Origin: UBA6170 sp942491385
GTDB taxonomy: Bacteria > Chloroflexota > Anaerolineae > Anaerolineales > Anaerolineaceae
Direction of reading: 5' to 3'
Length of the DNA: 64,000 nucleotides
Assembly (NCBI GenBank): GCA_942491385.1
Contig: CALOAF010000005.1
Location: 186,001 to 250,000 of the forward strand
Positions 43,868 through 52,291 of this stretch are shown here, piece by piece. The position numbers and the translations under genes were made by a program. The notes under the pieces were generated by a model. The model was not told the DNA's origin. It made no database searches and saw nothing but the letters and a program-made list of their open reading frames with translations. The number at the start of each line of letters is the position of its first letter. Positions within the stretch are counted from its first letter, which is position 1.

Positions 43868-45022
43868 TTACAACTTAATTCCTGCTTCCCGTAAAAGATT
43901 CTGAATCGCTTCGGTATCTGGCAGTAAAATCCACATACCATCCCAAGACCATGATGGATAGGCATGATCTTCTCCAATGGCAATCGAATTGATCTTTTCC
44001 GGTTGGTTTAATACCATAGCTACAAAAGGCATCAATTTCACTGCCTGCTCAATGGTCATATTGGTATCAACATTTTCCAGAATTTCATCCTTCATCGAGG
44101 ATAATTTTGTAATGGATTGAAAGCTGACCATTTTTTTCGCCAGAGCATACAATACTTCCTGTTCGCGGCGGTTTCGATCAATATCATTGGAAGAGGCACG
44201 CGCGCGAACGTACCAGAGCGCTGTAGGTCCATCCATATGGACAGTACCTTGCTGAATATAGCAATCCCCATTAGCATCTTGTAGTGGCAGATCACACCGA
44301 TCTGAAAAATCGGAAGCTACATTCACTTCCACACCCCCACGGTTATCAATAAATTGAATAAATCCATTGAAGTTGGTCATCACAAAATAATCAGGCTGGA
44401 TGCCAAAGTTCGCTTCAAACATTTCTGCGGTTGCTTCAAATCCACCCAATTGGAAGACCTGATTGATTTTCATTTCCCACAAACTAGGAACCTGAACCCA
44501 CAGGTCACGTGGAAAAGAAACCACATTGATCTGCATCAAATCCGGGTCAAGCACCACCATCATGATGGCGTCCGTGCGGAAACTACCATCGTTCGGGCGC
44601 AGATCTGAACCCAATACTAATATCTTAATCTGTGAGCTGAAATTAGGGGTCACAACAGCGGGGACAAATTCTTCTTCCACACTGGCAGCGGCAGCAGTTT
44701 TATCCTCCGAAAAATGTTGTACGATGGCAATCAAGGTCGTAATCATTGTCAGACAGGCAAAGAAAATAAATAAGGTACCTAGAATAGTCGTCCAGTTAAA
44801 TTTTGGCTTGAATTTCGGCATGCGACCATTGAACTTCGGCATGCGACCATTAAACTTCGGCATACGAGCATTAAACTTCGTAATGGGTAGTTTGAATCCT
44901 TTACTTTTCTTCGGCGCTGCCGGTCTGGCCATCGATTGACCCGACCAATTGTTACCGTTGCTTGGATGTTCAACCCTTCTCCGGGACTGACTATTTCTTT
45001 GATTTTGATAGGAATTATTCAA
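43868..45022 (-). CDS. LCP-family cell-wall glycopolymer ligase (LytR-CpsA-Psr)
   Basis: 384 residues. The cytoplasmic N-terminus (about 78 residues) is basic and holds an imperfect 7-residue repeat, MPKFNGR-like. One transmembrane helix follows (about 79-103), then the LCP domain: LVLGSDLRPNDGSFRTDAIMMVV, SFPRDLWVQVP, and an Arg-rich ALWYVRARASSNDIDRNRREQEVL. LCP enzymes attach teichoic-acid-like or polysaccharide polymers to peptidoglycan or surface proteins from lipid-linked precursors. The start at TTG 45022 has only a weak ribosome site; ATG 44932 is an alternative that removes part of the tail. Confidence 0.88.
   Translation of the reverse strand: MNNSYQNQRNSQSRRRVEHPSNGNNWSGQSMARPAAPKKSKGFKLPITKFNARMPKFNGRMPKFNGRMPKFKPKFNWTTILGTLFIFFACLTMITTLIAIVQHFSEDKTAAAASVEEEFVPAVVTPNFSSQIKILVLGSDLRPNDGSFRTDAIMMVVLDPDLMQINVVSFPRDLWVQVPSLWEMKINQVFQLGGFEATAEMFEANFGIQPDYFVMTNFNGFIQFIDNRGGVEVNVASDFSDRCDLPLQDANGDCYIQQGTVHMDGPTALWYVRARASSNDIDRNRREQEVLYALAKKMVSFQSITKLSSMKDEILENVDTNMTIEQAVKLMPFVAMVLNQPEKINSIAIGEDHAYPSWSWDGMWILLPDTEAIQNLLREAGIKL
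44811..44880 (-). repeat. 21-bp tandem repeats encoding an MPKFNGR heptapeptide
   Basis: Three 21-bp units (starting 44811, 44832 and 44853 on the plus strand) plus a partial one encode KFNGRMP/KFNARMP in the cytoplasmic tail of the LCP protein. The units differ by one to four bases. Confidence 0.8.
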
Positions 45023-45140
45023 TCTTTCACTCTCACATTTCGCTTCTGAACGAATTTCTGGCTAATTATAAATCCTTACCTGAACAAAACACAGGAATTT
45101 TCATGTTAAGTTGCCAGATTCATGCCAGGAGAGAAATAAC

Positions 45141-45175
45141 AAAAGTGATTATTGCTCCTAAGAGACAATAATCAC
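45141..45175 (-). terminator. Terminator of the sulfur operon
   Basis: Perfect 10-bp stem GTGATTATTG / CAATAATCAC with an 11-nt loop (45145-45154 and 45166-45175); on the minus strand it is followed by TTTTG and further T-rich sequence. It lies just past the stop of the DsrE2-like gene. Confidence 0.8.
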
Positions 45176-45202
45176 CCTATTCTTTACGTCAAAGATTCTT
45201 AA

Positions 45203-45706
45203 CTATATGAAAATAATTTGTGTGTCTTCGGTCATGTCAATAAATTCTGCAGCTGTAACAATTTCTTCCACACCGGGCACAAAATCATCCTTGCTGAGAT
45301 CCATCATGTCCACAGACATTTTGCACGCATACAAATGTGCGCCAGCATCCGCTAACATTTGCATAAATTCACCCACTGGTGGAACATCCAGATCGGCAAT
45401 TTTGTCACGCATTAATTTGGTGGCAAAAGCGGTCATCCCAGGTAAAACACCCATGATATTGGGAATACCCAGGTTCCCCGTTTTTACGCCCATCATGCTC
45501 ATTTTCATGCTGGTATTGGCCACTGGTGCTAATTCCAACTTGTCGACACGATGTTTGTTGATCAGATCCATGCCCCAAAATGTGAAGAATATTGTCACAT
45601 CCAGGCCATTGCCCAGGGCTGCCCAACCCATAATCAAAGCCGGGTAGGCCATATCCAACGTTCCTTTGGAACAAATAAACGCCATTTTTCTCTGTTTTTC
45701 TTCCAT
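45203..45706 (-). CDS. DsrE2-like sulfur carrier protein
   Basis: 167 residues of DsrE/F fold. The N-terminal SKGTLDMAYPALIMGWAA block, VTIFFTFWGMDL and the LYACKMSVDMMDL segment with a single likely active Cys are typical of DsrE2, which binds and relays sulfane sulfur (persulfide). Start ATG 45706 with a GGAG site. It is last in the operon regulator - flavoprotein - TusE/DsrC-like - DsrE2-like (48098 to 45203), in line with sulfide or thiosulfate handling. Followed by a terminator. Confidence 0.85.
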   Translation of the reverse strand: MEEKQRKMAFICSKGTLDMAYPALIMGWAALGNGLDVTIFFTFWGMDLINKHRVDKLELAPVANTSMKMSMMGVKTGNLGIPNIMGVLPGMTAFATKLMRDKIADLDVPPVGEFMQMLADAGAHLYACKMSVDMMDLSKDDFVPGVEEIVTAAEFIDMTEDTQIIFI

Positions 45707-45745
45707 TGTTACCTTCTCCTTAAATTACCTACATGTAGAACGAAT

Positions 45746-46063
45746 TTAGACACAACCTTCTGGTTTCCCAAGACCGGCAATTTTTGCCACTTTCTTGGCT
45801 GGTCCTTTTGGAAACAATGTGAACAATTCTTTGGTGCTGACCCCGGAACCACTTGTGATACCACGCAACGTTGGTGAGCTGCCGGATGCTCCAGCACTCT
45901 GGCGGCTGAAATCAATCACCTTCCAATGGGATTCGGTCAATTCTGCAATGCCTTCTTCTTTTGCCAATTCAACTGCTATTTCTTTTGTCCAATCAGACTG
46001 GTTTACCAGGAAACCCTCTTCATTTACTTCCACTGTCTTACCTGCAATTACTTTGCTTACCAT
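45746..46063 (-). CDS. TusE/DsrC-family sulfur-relay protein
   Basis: 105 residues, the normal DsrC length. The C-terminal segment SAGASGSSPTLRGIT, FTLFPKGPAKKVAKIAGLGKPEGCV matches the family, ending in the conserved penultimate Cys (CysB). At the place where true DsrC has a second Cys (CysA), here there is Ala, so the protein has the single-Cys layout of TusE-like carriers rather than a DsrAB partner. It likely accepts sulfur from DsrE2-like protein. It lies between the flavoprotein and DsrE2 genes. No dsrAB genes are in the window. Confidence 0.9.
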   Translation of the reverse strand: MVSKVIAGKTVEVNEEGFLVNQSDWTKEIAVELAKEEGIAELTESHWKVIDFSRQSAGASGSSPTLRGITSGSGVSTKELFTLFPKGPAKKVAKIAGLGKPEGCV

Positions 46064-46087
46064 AATAATTTCTCCTTATTTTGTATT

Positions 46088-47344
46088 TTATGAAATATTG
46101 AAACGTTTTTCCCAATCAGTCCATTTACCTGCCATGGTCATAGTTGGTGCCAAAGGTACTTTTCTACCCCGCATGAGGATATTCCAGTACATCCACTCAA
46201 ATGATAATTTTCCAAGATGATTCAGCCTGGACTCCTGCAAGAGAGCAAAAGGTCCAATGCCTGGCACCGGGAAAAGACCTGGTAAAGGTTCCTGATCATA
46301 GTTGAAATCCAACAGAACACCTTTTCCGTATCCAGATTCGATGAAACAATTGGTGTGACCATCAAATTTTTCTTCTAGCGACTTCCCCTCGGTATAGCGT
46401 TTAAAGTTTTCTCCAAACAAATCAACGGCATAATGTGCTACAGAACCCGCTTTTGAAGTGGGAGCATTGGATGCATCACCCAACACGAAGATATTCTCAA
46501 ACTTGTCGGATAAAAATGTATGTTTGTTGACCGGGGAGTAGTTAAGCTCATCGCCCAGACCAGATTTTCCGACCACATCCGCCCCTTTATTGAGCGGAAT
46601 ACTAACCAACAAATCATATTCTATTTCTCGTTCATCATAGGAAACGATCTTTTTGGCATCCGGATCGGCGCGTTCTATATAATAATCTGCTTCTACTTTC
46701 ACATTTTTTCGATCGAGCATATCGCCTATTAATTTTGAGGCAACCGGTTTTGTGAAAGCGCCGGAATTGGGTGTAGCGTAGATCAATTCAACCCGATCAC
46801 GCATGCCTTTCTGCGTGAAGTAGGAATCTGCCAGCATTAAAAATTCCATAGGAGCCACCGGACATTTGATGGGGTTTTCCACCACATTCACAACCACGCG
46901 ACCACCCTGGAAGTTTTTCATTTTTTCCGCCAGAGCGACAGCGGATTTCAATGTGTAGAAAGAGTGAATGGTTTTACCCCATTCATGTTCCCCCAGTCCA
47001 GGAGTCTCTTCTGGATAAATGTCACAACCCGTGGCAATTACCAGAAAATCATAATCCAAGATGGTTTTATCCTTCAGAATGACTTTTTTATTTTCAGGTT
47101 GTATGAGCTCGATTTCGGACTGCAACATTCTTACTTTAGAAGGAATGTAATTTTTCTTCTGTTTCATCAATTGTTTTGCGGTTGCTTTTCCGAATGGCAC
47201 AAAAATATAACCTGCCTGGTAATAATGAATTGGATCTTCATCAACAATGGTAATTTGCCATTCATTTGAATCCATTAAATGATTTAAATGATTTGCCACC
47301 ATCGTTCCAGCCGTTCCTGCCCCTAAAATAACAATTTTCTTCAT
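46088..47344 (-). CDS. Sulfide:quinone oxidoreductase-like flavoprotein
   Basis: 418 residues. FAD-binding IVILGAGTAGTMVANHL, the ATGCDIYPEETPG motif and IFVLGDASNAPTSKAG (FAD flavin-binding) identify the two-dinucleotide-binding-domain oxidoreductases. ENPIKCPVAPME gives a Cys in the position used by SQR, and another Cys occurs in HTNCFIE; the C-terminal helices fit a membrane-surface quinone site. It should oxidise sulfide or another reduced sulfur species to sulfane sulfur and pass electrons to quinone. The neighbours TusE-like and DsrE2-like could take the sulfur. Only two clear Cys in place of the three of classical SQR, so substrate is inferred. Confidence 0.82.
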   Translation of the reverse strand: MKKIVILGAGTAGTMVANHLNHLMDSNEWQITIVDEDPIHYYQAGYIFVPFGKATAKQLMKQKKNYIPSKVRMLQSEIELIQPENKKVILKDKTILDYDFLVIATGCDIYPEETPGLGEHEWGKTIHSFYTLKSAVALAEKMKNFQGGRVVVNVVENPIKCPVAPMEFLMLADSYFTQKGMRDRVELIYATPNSGAFTKPVASKLIGDMLDRKNVKVEADYYIERADPDAKKIVSYDEREIEYDLLVSIPLNKGADVVGKSGLGDELNYSPVNKHTFLSDKFENIFVLGDASNAPTSKAGSVAHYAVDLFGENFKRYTEGKSLEEKFDGHTNCFIESGYGKGVLLDFNYDQEPLPGLFPVPGIGPFALLQESRLNHLGKLSFEWMYWNILMRGRKVPLAPTMTMAGKWTDWEKRFNIS

Positions 47345-47354
47345 TCCACGCTCC

Positions 47355-48098
47355 TCATAATTTTTGTGTTAAGCTTGCGATTTGTTGTAGTCGTTCCATA
47401 AAAACGTTACGTTGATTTAATATACTCTCCACAGCATTGGCTGCTGCAGCTGGTTGTAATGCCAGATGTTTTTGTTCTGCAGGTGATAAATGTGGAACCT
47501 GTTGGTAAGCTTTGATAATTACCTTATCGTCAATGCCACAAAACTGCGCTGTTTCTCGTAAACTTTGCTTTTCAGCTTCAACATCCACGGAATCCAGATA
47601 AAATTCGCCAGCCAGGAAAACCCCTTGTTTTTTATTGTGGGCCAAAATCACAGAGCCAAAGTACTTCAAACCAGCATGGCAAGAAAATAATTCTTCCCGA
47701 CCCTGCGCCACTTCTGCAATTTTGCGCCAGGAAGCTTCGCAAATTTCGCGCCCTTTCGCAGTTGTCATCAGCAGTTGGCAGATGGGACCTGGTTGACTAA
47801 TTTGTGTAACCTTCTGCCCGTTTTGATCAATGATCACGGCACTGTGATGGCTGACAGAGGTAAACAAATCCTGAATCGTTTGGACACAATGGATGGGAAA
47901 AACCGAATCTGACTCGATAGCGACTGGAGGATCAACATTTTCACCACTCAAAAATTTCTCCACTTCTCTTTGTGGAAATCGCCATTGATTGCCAATTTTA
48001 ACGCCTTTTAAGCGTCCATCCTGAAGCATCCGATAGACGGTAATCCGATCAATCTTGAAAAGGTCTTGCACTTGTTTTGTGGTGAGGAAATTTTCCAT
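47355..48098 (-). CDS. HTH (BldC/excisionase-type) regulator with PocR sensory domain
   Basis: 247 residues. The N-terminal winged-HTH (LTTKQVQDLFKIDRITVYRMLQDGRLKGVKIGNQWRFPQREVEKFL) belongs to the HTH_17/BldC-like group. It is followed from about residue 75 by a PocR-type ligand-binding domain with several Cys (CQLLMTTAKGREICEASW, FSCHAGLKYFG). PocR domains bind small molecules or redox centres. The gene starts 10 bp before the SQR-like gene in the same operon and four direct repeats lie directly upstream, so autoregulation and control of sulfur genes are likely. No ribosome site precedes ATG 48098. Confidence 0.85.
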   Translation of the reverse strand: MENFLTTKQVQDLFKIDRITVYRMLQDGRLKGVKIGNQWRFPQREVEKFLSGENVDPPVAIESDSVFPIHCVQTIQDLFTSVSHHSAVIIDQNGQKVTQISQPGPICQLLMTTAKGREICEASWRKIAEVAQGREELFSCHAGLKYFGSVILAHNKKQGVFLAGEFYLDSVDVEAEKQSLRETAQFCGIDDKVIIKAYQQVPHLSPAEQKHLALQPAAAANAVESILNQRNVFMERLQQIASLTQKL

Positions 48099-48100
48099 TT

Positions 48101-48137
48101 GTTATACTTTGTTATATCATGTTATATAATGTTATAT
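48101..48137. promoter_or_regulatory. Four GTTATA direct repeats at 10-bp spacing (operator candidate)
   Basis: GTTATAC at 48101, GTTATAT at 48111, 48121 and 48131: identical cores, exact 10-bp period. A degenerate fifth copy (TTGTATC) may follow at 48141. They lie 3-39 bp upstream of the HTH-PocR start codon and downstream of the promoter at 48145-48173, so they would be in the leader. Confidence 0.75.
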
Positions 48138-48144
48138 TGTTTGT

Positions 48145-48173
48145 ATCATAATTTATTGTGTATCTTTTCACAA
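48145..48173 (-). promoter_or_regulatory. Promoter of the sulfur-handling operon
   Basis: On the minus strand TTGTGA (48173-48168), a 17-bp spacer, TATGAT (48150-48145). The transcript would start near 48138, about 40 nt before the regulator's ATG, and include the GTTATA repeats. Confidence 0.6.
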
Positions 48174-48240
48174 GTAATAAATGTCATTATATCAACATGA
48201 CATTTATTCAGTACGGTTTCTACGATTTGTCCCTGGAATC

Positions 48241-48275
48241 AAAAAAGAGCCGGGAGATGATCCCGGCTCTTTTTT
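48241..48275. terminator. Bidirectional Rho-independent terminator
   Basis: AAAAAAGAGCCGGGA, GATGA loop, TCCCGGCTCTTTTTT: a perfect 15-bp symmetric stem. It ends the S10-peptidase transcript (minus strand) and separates it from the sulfur operon promoter. Confidence 0.92.
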
Positions 48276-48293
48276 GATGAAAGGTGGAAAGAG

Positions 48294-49757
48294 TTAAATA
48301 GATTTTTGTATGAATTCTTTGAGATCCAGCGTTACCTGTCTCAAAGATGGTTTGTGGGTATACATCATATGACCGGATTGATAATAAGTCATCTTGATAT
48401 TCTTTAGTTGTTCTGCTGGTAAGGGAATATGGTCAAATGTGTAACTCGTGGCAAAATAGGGAGTTGCCAGATCAAAAAAGCCATTGCAAACGATAACCTT
48501 TAACGCAGGATTGAGTTGGAACGCTCTTCTTAATTGTTCAGCCGTATTCACAAATTGGTTTTCATGCTCATCGTATTTCCAGGATTGATACAGACTGATC
48601 AAGATCTCATAATGACGATCCACTTCCACCCCTAGATCACGCCGCACATAATCGTACATAGTAGCGGTGTATGGGCCCAGGATGGCATTATAAGACGGAT
48701 CGCTCTCATAATATTCCCCCACCCCATCTCTATCGAATCCTGTATAACGACTATCCAGACGACCTACAGTGATACCTTCTGAGCGCATTAATTCTTTAGT
48801 AAAGCGATGAATATCAATACGTAAATTGGTTTGGTCAACGTATTCTTTGGAAAGCCCTGTAAAATAGGAGATTTTTTCAATCAATTGTTGACGCTCAGTT
48901 TCAGACAGACGATTGCCTTTCATCAAAGCCAGTGTATATTCGCCGGCAGCAAATTCTTCCACTTTCGCCAGCGTATTTCTTAAGTCTTTTTGTAATTCTG
49001 GTTCTAATTTTTTATGATACCAGGCGGTCGCTGCATAGGTTGGCAGGAATAAAATAAATGGCAGGTCATTCCCTGGTGTAAATCTGGCAGTGATGAAGTT
49101 GAGAATGGAGGATACCAGCATAATCCCATTTAGATACATGCCATAGCGTGATTGCAGGAATTCAGATAATCCACCAGCACGCGTTGTGCCATAACTTTCA
49201 CCGATCAGGAATTTTGCAGACAGCCAGCGATTGTTACGCGTGGTCCACAAGCGGATAAACTCACCGACTGACTCAACATCTTTCTTCAGTGAATGAAATT
49301 GATCAGGTTTTTCCTTGGGCACTGTGCGGCTGTAGCCGGTGCTAACTGGGTCAATAAACACCAGGTCAGTGTGAGATAGTAAAGTGAATTCATTATCAAT
49401 CAGTTTATAAGGGGGTGGTATTGGATTACCATCATCATCAAACAGGACCCGTTTTGGCCCCAGCAAACCAAGATGCATCCAGACGGACGATGACCCCGGA
49501 CCCCCATTAAACGAAAAAGTCACCGGACGGTCTGCTGGATTTTCAACATCGTTCAATGTGTAAGCAATATAGAAAATAGATGCTTTTGATACTTCTCCTT
49601 TTTCAACGTTTTCTTCCTTTAGAAGAATCGTGCCGGCTGTTACTGAATAATCTAATTTAATACCATCAATTGTGATGCTGTGTTGTGTTTTTGAGGTAAT
49701 TTCTTTCGGGGTGGTTTCGTTCTCTTTCTGGTCTGACGACTGTGTTTGCTCTGTCAT
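48294..49757 (-). CDS. S10-family serine carboxypeptidase-like protein
   Basis: 487 residues. S10 landmarks: FNGGPGSSSVWMHL, catalytic Ser in GESYGTTRAGGLS, Asp in CNGFFDLATPY and His in YYQSGHMMYTH. No signal peptide is present (the N-terminus is polar, Gln/Lys-rich), so it is cytoplasmic, unlike typical secreted carboxypeptidases. It should release C-terminal residues from peptides. Ends at a strong terminator; divergent from the AAA ATPase gene. Confidence 0.9.
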   Translation of the reverse strand: MTEQTQSSDQKENETTPKEITSKTQHSITIDGIKLDYSVTAGTILLKEENVEKGEVSKASIFYIAYTLNDVENPADRPVTFSFNGGPGSSSVWMHLGLLGPKRVLFDDDGNPIPPPYKLIDNEFTLLSHTDLVFIDPVSTGYSRTVPKEKPDQFHSLKKDVESVGEFIRLWTTRNNRWLSAKFLIGESYGTTRAGGLSEFLQSRYGMYLNGIMLVSSILNFITARFTPGNDLPFILFLPTYAATAWYHKKLEPELQKDLRNTLAKVEEFAAGEYTLALMKGNRLSETERQQLIEKISYFTGLSKEYVDQTNLRIDIHRFTKELMRSEGITVGRLDSRYTGFDRDGVGEYYESDPSYNAILGPYTATMYDYVRRDLGVEVDRHYEILISLYQSWKYDEHENQFVNTAEQLRRAFQLNPALKVIVCNGFFDLATPYFATSYTFDHIPLPAEQLKNIKMTYYQSGHMMYTHKPSLRQVTLDLKEFIQKSI

Positions 49758-49872
49758 TTTTCCTCCACGGATGATTATTCACATTAATTGTATCAGAGCC
49801 TGATTAACCGAAACGCTAAATCGGTTTTCTTCTTTCAGATCGAGTAGAATTAAGTACAATGAGCGATGCGCT

Positions 49873-50676
49873 ATGATACATTTAAGATCGATACAAGTTA
49901 AAAATCTTGAAAATACTCCTGCCACTTATCCTTTCAATTTGCCTTTAATTCAACATTTGCCGAGTATTACCTTCAACTCAACGGTTACATTTTTTGTGGG
50001 TGAAAATGGTTCAGGAAAGTCAACCTTGATTGAGACCATCGCCGCTGCGATTGGTTCGATTGTGGTCGGCAGTGAAAATTTCCAGAAGGATAAAACCATG
50101 GAGCCAGCCAGAAAATTAGCCAATTATCTGCAACTGATCTGGAATAAACGCACCCATAGAGGTTTTTTTCTGAGAGCTGAGGATTTTTTTGGTTATGCAA
50201 AACGCATGGCACTGCTACGTGCAGAGATGCAAGCTGATCTGGAGGAGGTCCGACAGGAAACGAGGCACAGTTCCAAATTAGCTCAGGACTTGGCTGAATC
50301 CCCATTTAAACGGGAACTCTATGATATGAAACAGAACAAGTCTGATTCAATGGATTTAATATCACATGGCGAGAGCTTCCTGCAATTATTTCAATCACGT
50401 TTCGTTCCAAATGGTCTTTATCTATTAGATGAGCCTGAAGCACCTCTATCACCCCTACGCCAGTTGACCATGATCACCCTGATCAAACAAATGGTAGCCG
50501 AAAATGCTCAATTTATTATTGCCACCCATTCTCCCATTCTGATGGCATTTCCAGATGCAGAAATTCTCAATTTTGATGAAGTTCCAATCCGGCCAGTCGC
50601 ATTCGATGATCTGCAACATGTGGAGATCATGCGTGGCTTTCTGAATAATCCCAAGGCTTATTTAAATCATTTGTGA
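49873..50676 (+). CDS. AAA/SMC-like ATPase (ABC-type, stand-alone)
   Basis: 267 residues. Walker A VGENGSGKSTLIETI (residues about 42-56) and a C-terminal ABC-like half with YLLDEPEAPLSPL (Walker B) and FIIATHSPILMA (H-loop). The signature-like SHGESFLQLF precedes Walker B. The layout fits the AAA_21/AAA_15-type ATPases, sometimes parts of defence or repair modules, but no nuclease or other partner gene is adjacent. Function unknown. Confidence 0.8.
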   Translation: MIHLRSIQVKNLENTPATYPFNLPLIQHLPSITFNSTVTFFVGENGSGKSTLIETIAAAIGSIVVGSENFQKDKTMEPARKLANYLQLIWNKRTHRGFFLRAEDFFGYAKRMALLRAEMQADLEEVRQETRHSSKLAQDLAESPFKRELYDMKQNKSDSMDLISHGESFLQLFQSRFVPNGLYLLDEPEAPLSPLRQLTMITLIKQMVAENAQFIIATHSPILMAFPDAEILNFDEVPIRPVAFDDLQHVEIMRGFLNNPKAYLNHL

Positions 50677-50892
50677 TCGATCTCCACCCAATCTTTCCTT
50701 TTAAATTGGATCGGTTTTCAAATTCAACATTTGGGTTTAGAATTATCATGTTTGGTTATAGAGGGCATAACCAAACCAGAATACGAGGGTTATTACCTAT
50801 CAAGGTTATTTTACTGATCAAAGTTACACAATCCTTTAGTAAAACCCTGAGTAAGCAGCTATTGATAATAAAAATCCGGAAGGAAAATAAGC

Positions 50893-52161
50893 ATGAATTC
50901 AGTTTCTCAAAATGTAAAACCCAGTATTGCTTTAAAAACACGCAGCCGAAATTATTTATTGTACATGATGATTTTCATGGGAATGGTAGCCATCATGGAT
51001 CAGTATTTATCCACGATTAAGACCACAGCACTCCCATATATTCTCGGAGAGTATAATATTTCAGCCACGAATTTCTCTTACCTTGAAGCAGTATATCTGT
51101 CATTTACATTCCTGATTGTCTTACTGAATGGATTAACTGATATTATCGGTCGCCGCTATTCCATCTTAATTTTGATTCTAATTATGGGTATCGCTTCTTT
51201 TGGTGTGCTTTATTTCACTCCTAGTATTCACTGGTTCATGATTATGTATACCCTGGCGATATTCGCAACCGTCTCCAATATATGGACGATTCCGGTAAGT
51301 GAGGAATCGCCAGCTGAAAAACGTGCCAAGTATATTGCTATTGTTTACATCATTGGGTTAATTCCGTTACAAGCCATTTTACCTCCCTTACTCATGAATA
51401 CACTGGGTTTAAGCTGGAAGTGGATGTATGGCGTCATGTTCATATTCATGGTACCCATTCTGATTATGTGGGCATTCATGAAAGAAACCAACCGCTTTAA
51501 AGTCGTTCAGGCTGAGCGGAAAGCCGGTACTCGCAAGAAACATTACTTTGGTCTGGGAGTCATCAATAAAAAAGATATCCGCTATATCCTCATTTCTTCA
51601 TCGATCTGGTTTTCCTGGTTAACTTATCAGTTCTTCTATTATTGGGCTGGTTACTACTTTATGACCATAAAAGGCTATACCCTCAACCAATGGTCTATGG
51701 TGCTCCTGGCAACCTTAATTGTAGCCATGATCGGTGGATACCTGAGTGGTTACATCATGGATCGCATTGGACGAAAACCAGCCTTAATTGGAGGATGTGT
51801 TGGTCTTGCTATCGTATTGGTGTTAATGGGTTTTGGACAGGGTTTCTTATTAATCGTTGCAACCGTATTAATGGGATTCTTCACCTCATTTACCTATACA
51901 TGGATTGTCGTTTATATTCCCGAAGTATTCCCAACGGAACGCCGTGGCGCATGCATGGGTTGGACGACCACCATTGCACGTGCTTCTTACGTGATTGGAC
52001 CCTTGTTGACCGGTTATGTGCTCAGTCTTTTTCCTACCATGGAATGGTTCTGGGTGGTTGCTGCGGTGGTGGTTCTTCTCCCAATCGGGATTATTCTCTT
52101 CCTTAATCCATCAGAGACCAATAAACAGGAGCTGGAAGAAATAGAGATTGCTCGCACCTAA
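50893..52161 (+). CDS. MFS transporter
   Basis: 422 residues, about twelve helices in two six-helix halves. The motif GLTDIIGRRYS between helices 2 and 3 and GYIMDRIGRKPA between helices 8 and 9 are the duplicated MFS loop motifs. The DxxLSTIKTTALPYI helix 1 and a PEVFPTERRGACMGW loop resemble the metabolite:H+ symporter (sugar-porter-like) group. Substrate unknown. AGGAAGG ribosome site before ATG 50893. Followed by a hairpin. Confidence 0.85.
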   Translation: MNSVSQNVKPSIALKTRSRNYLLYMMIFMGMVAIMDQYLSTIKTTALPYILGEYNISATNFSYLEAVYLSFTFLIVLLNGLTDIIGRRYSILILILIMGIASFGVLYFTPSIHWFMIMYTLAIFATVSNIWTIPVSEESPAEKRAKYIAIVYIIGLIPLQAILPPLLMNTLGLSWKWMYGVMFIFMVPILIMWAFMKETNRFKVVQAERKAGTRKKHYFGLGVINKKDIRYILISSSIWFSWLTYQFFYYWAGYYFMTIKGYTLNQWSMVLLATLIVAMIGGYLSGYIMDRIGRKPALIGGCVGLAIVLVLMGFGQGFLLIVATVLMGFFTSFTYTWIVVYIPEVFPTERRGACMGWTTTIARASYVIGPLLTGYVLSLFPTMEWFWVVAAVVVLLPIGIILFLNPSETNKQELEEIEIART

Positions 52162-52171
52162 GAAAATGACA

Positions 52172-52202
52172 GACCCAAAAGTGAAAATTCTCCTTTTGGG
52201 TC
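52172..52202 (+). terminator. Hairpin after the MFS gene
   Basis: Perfect 10-bp stem GACCCAAAAG / CTTTTGGGTC with an 11-nt loop, 10 bp past the stop; no strong T tract follows. Confidence 0.55.
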
Positions 52203-52291
52203 AACTTATCAAACCCCAACCAGTTTTACAAAATAAATCTGTAATTCTTAGGCAGTGGTTAATGCCTAATCACTAACCTCTATCCTCACAA

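Noticed and set aside
44526..44939. 137-codon plus-strand frame opposite the LCP gene
   Set aside because: Complement of a confident LCP gene with repeats; no ribosome site.
50673..51020. Plus-strand frame of 115 codons between the AAA ATPase and MFS genes
   Set aside because: It overlaps the first 130 bp of the MFS gene in another frame and lacks a ribosome site or recognisable domain.
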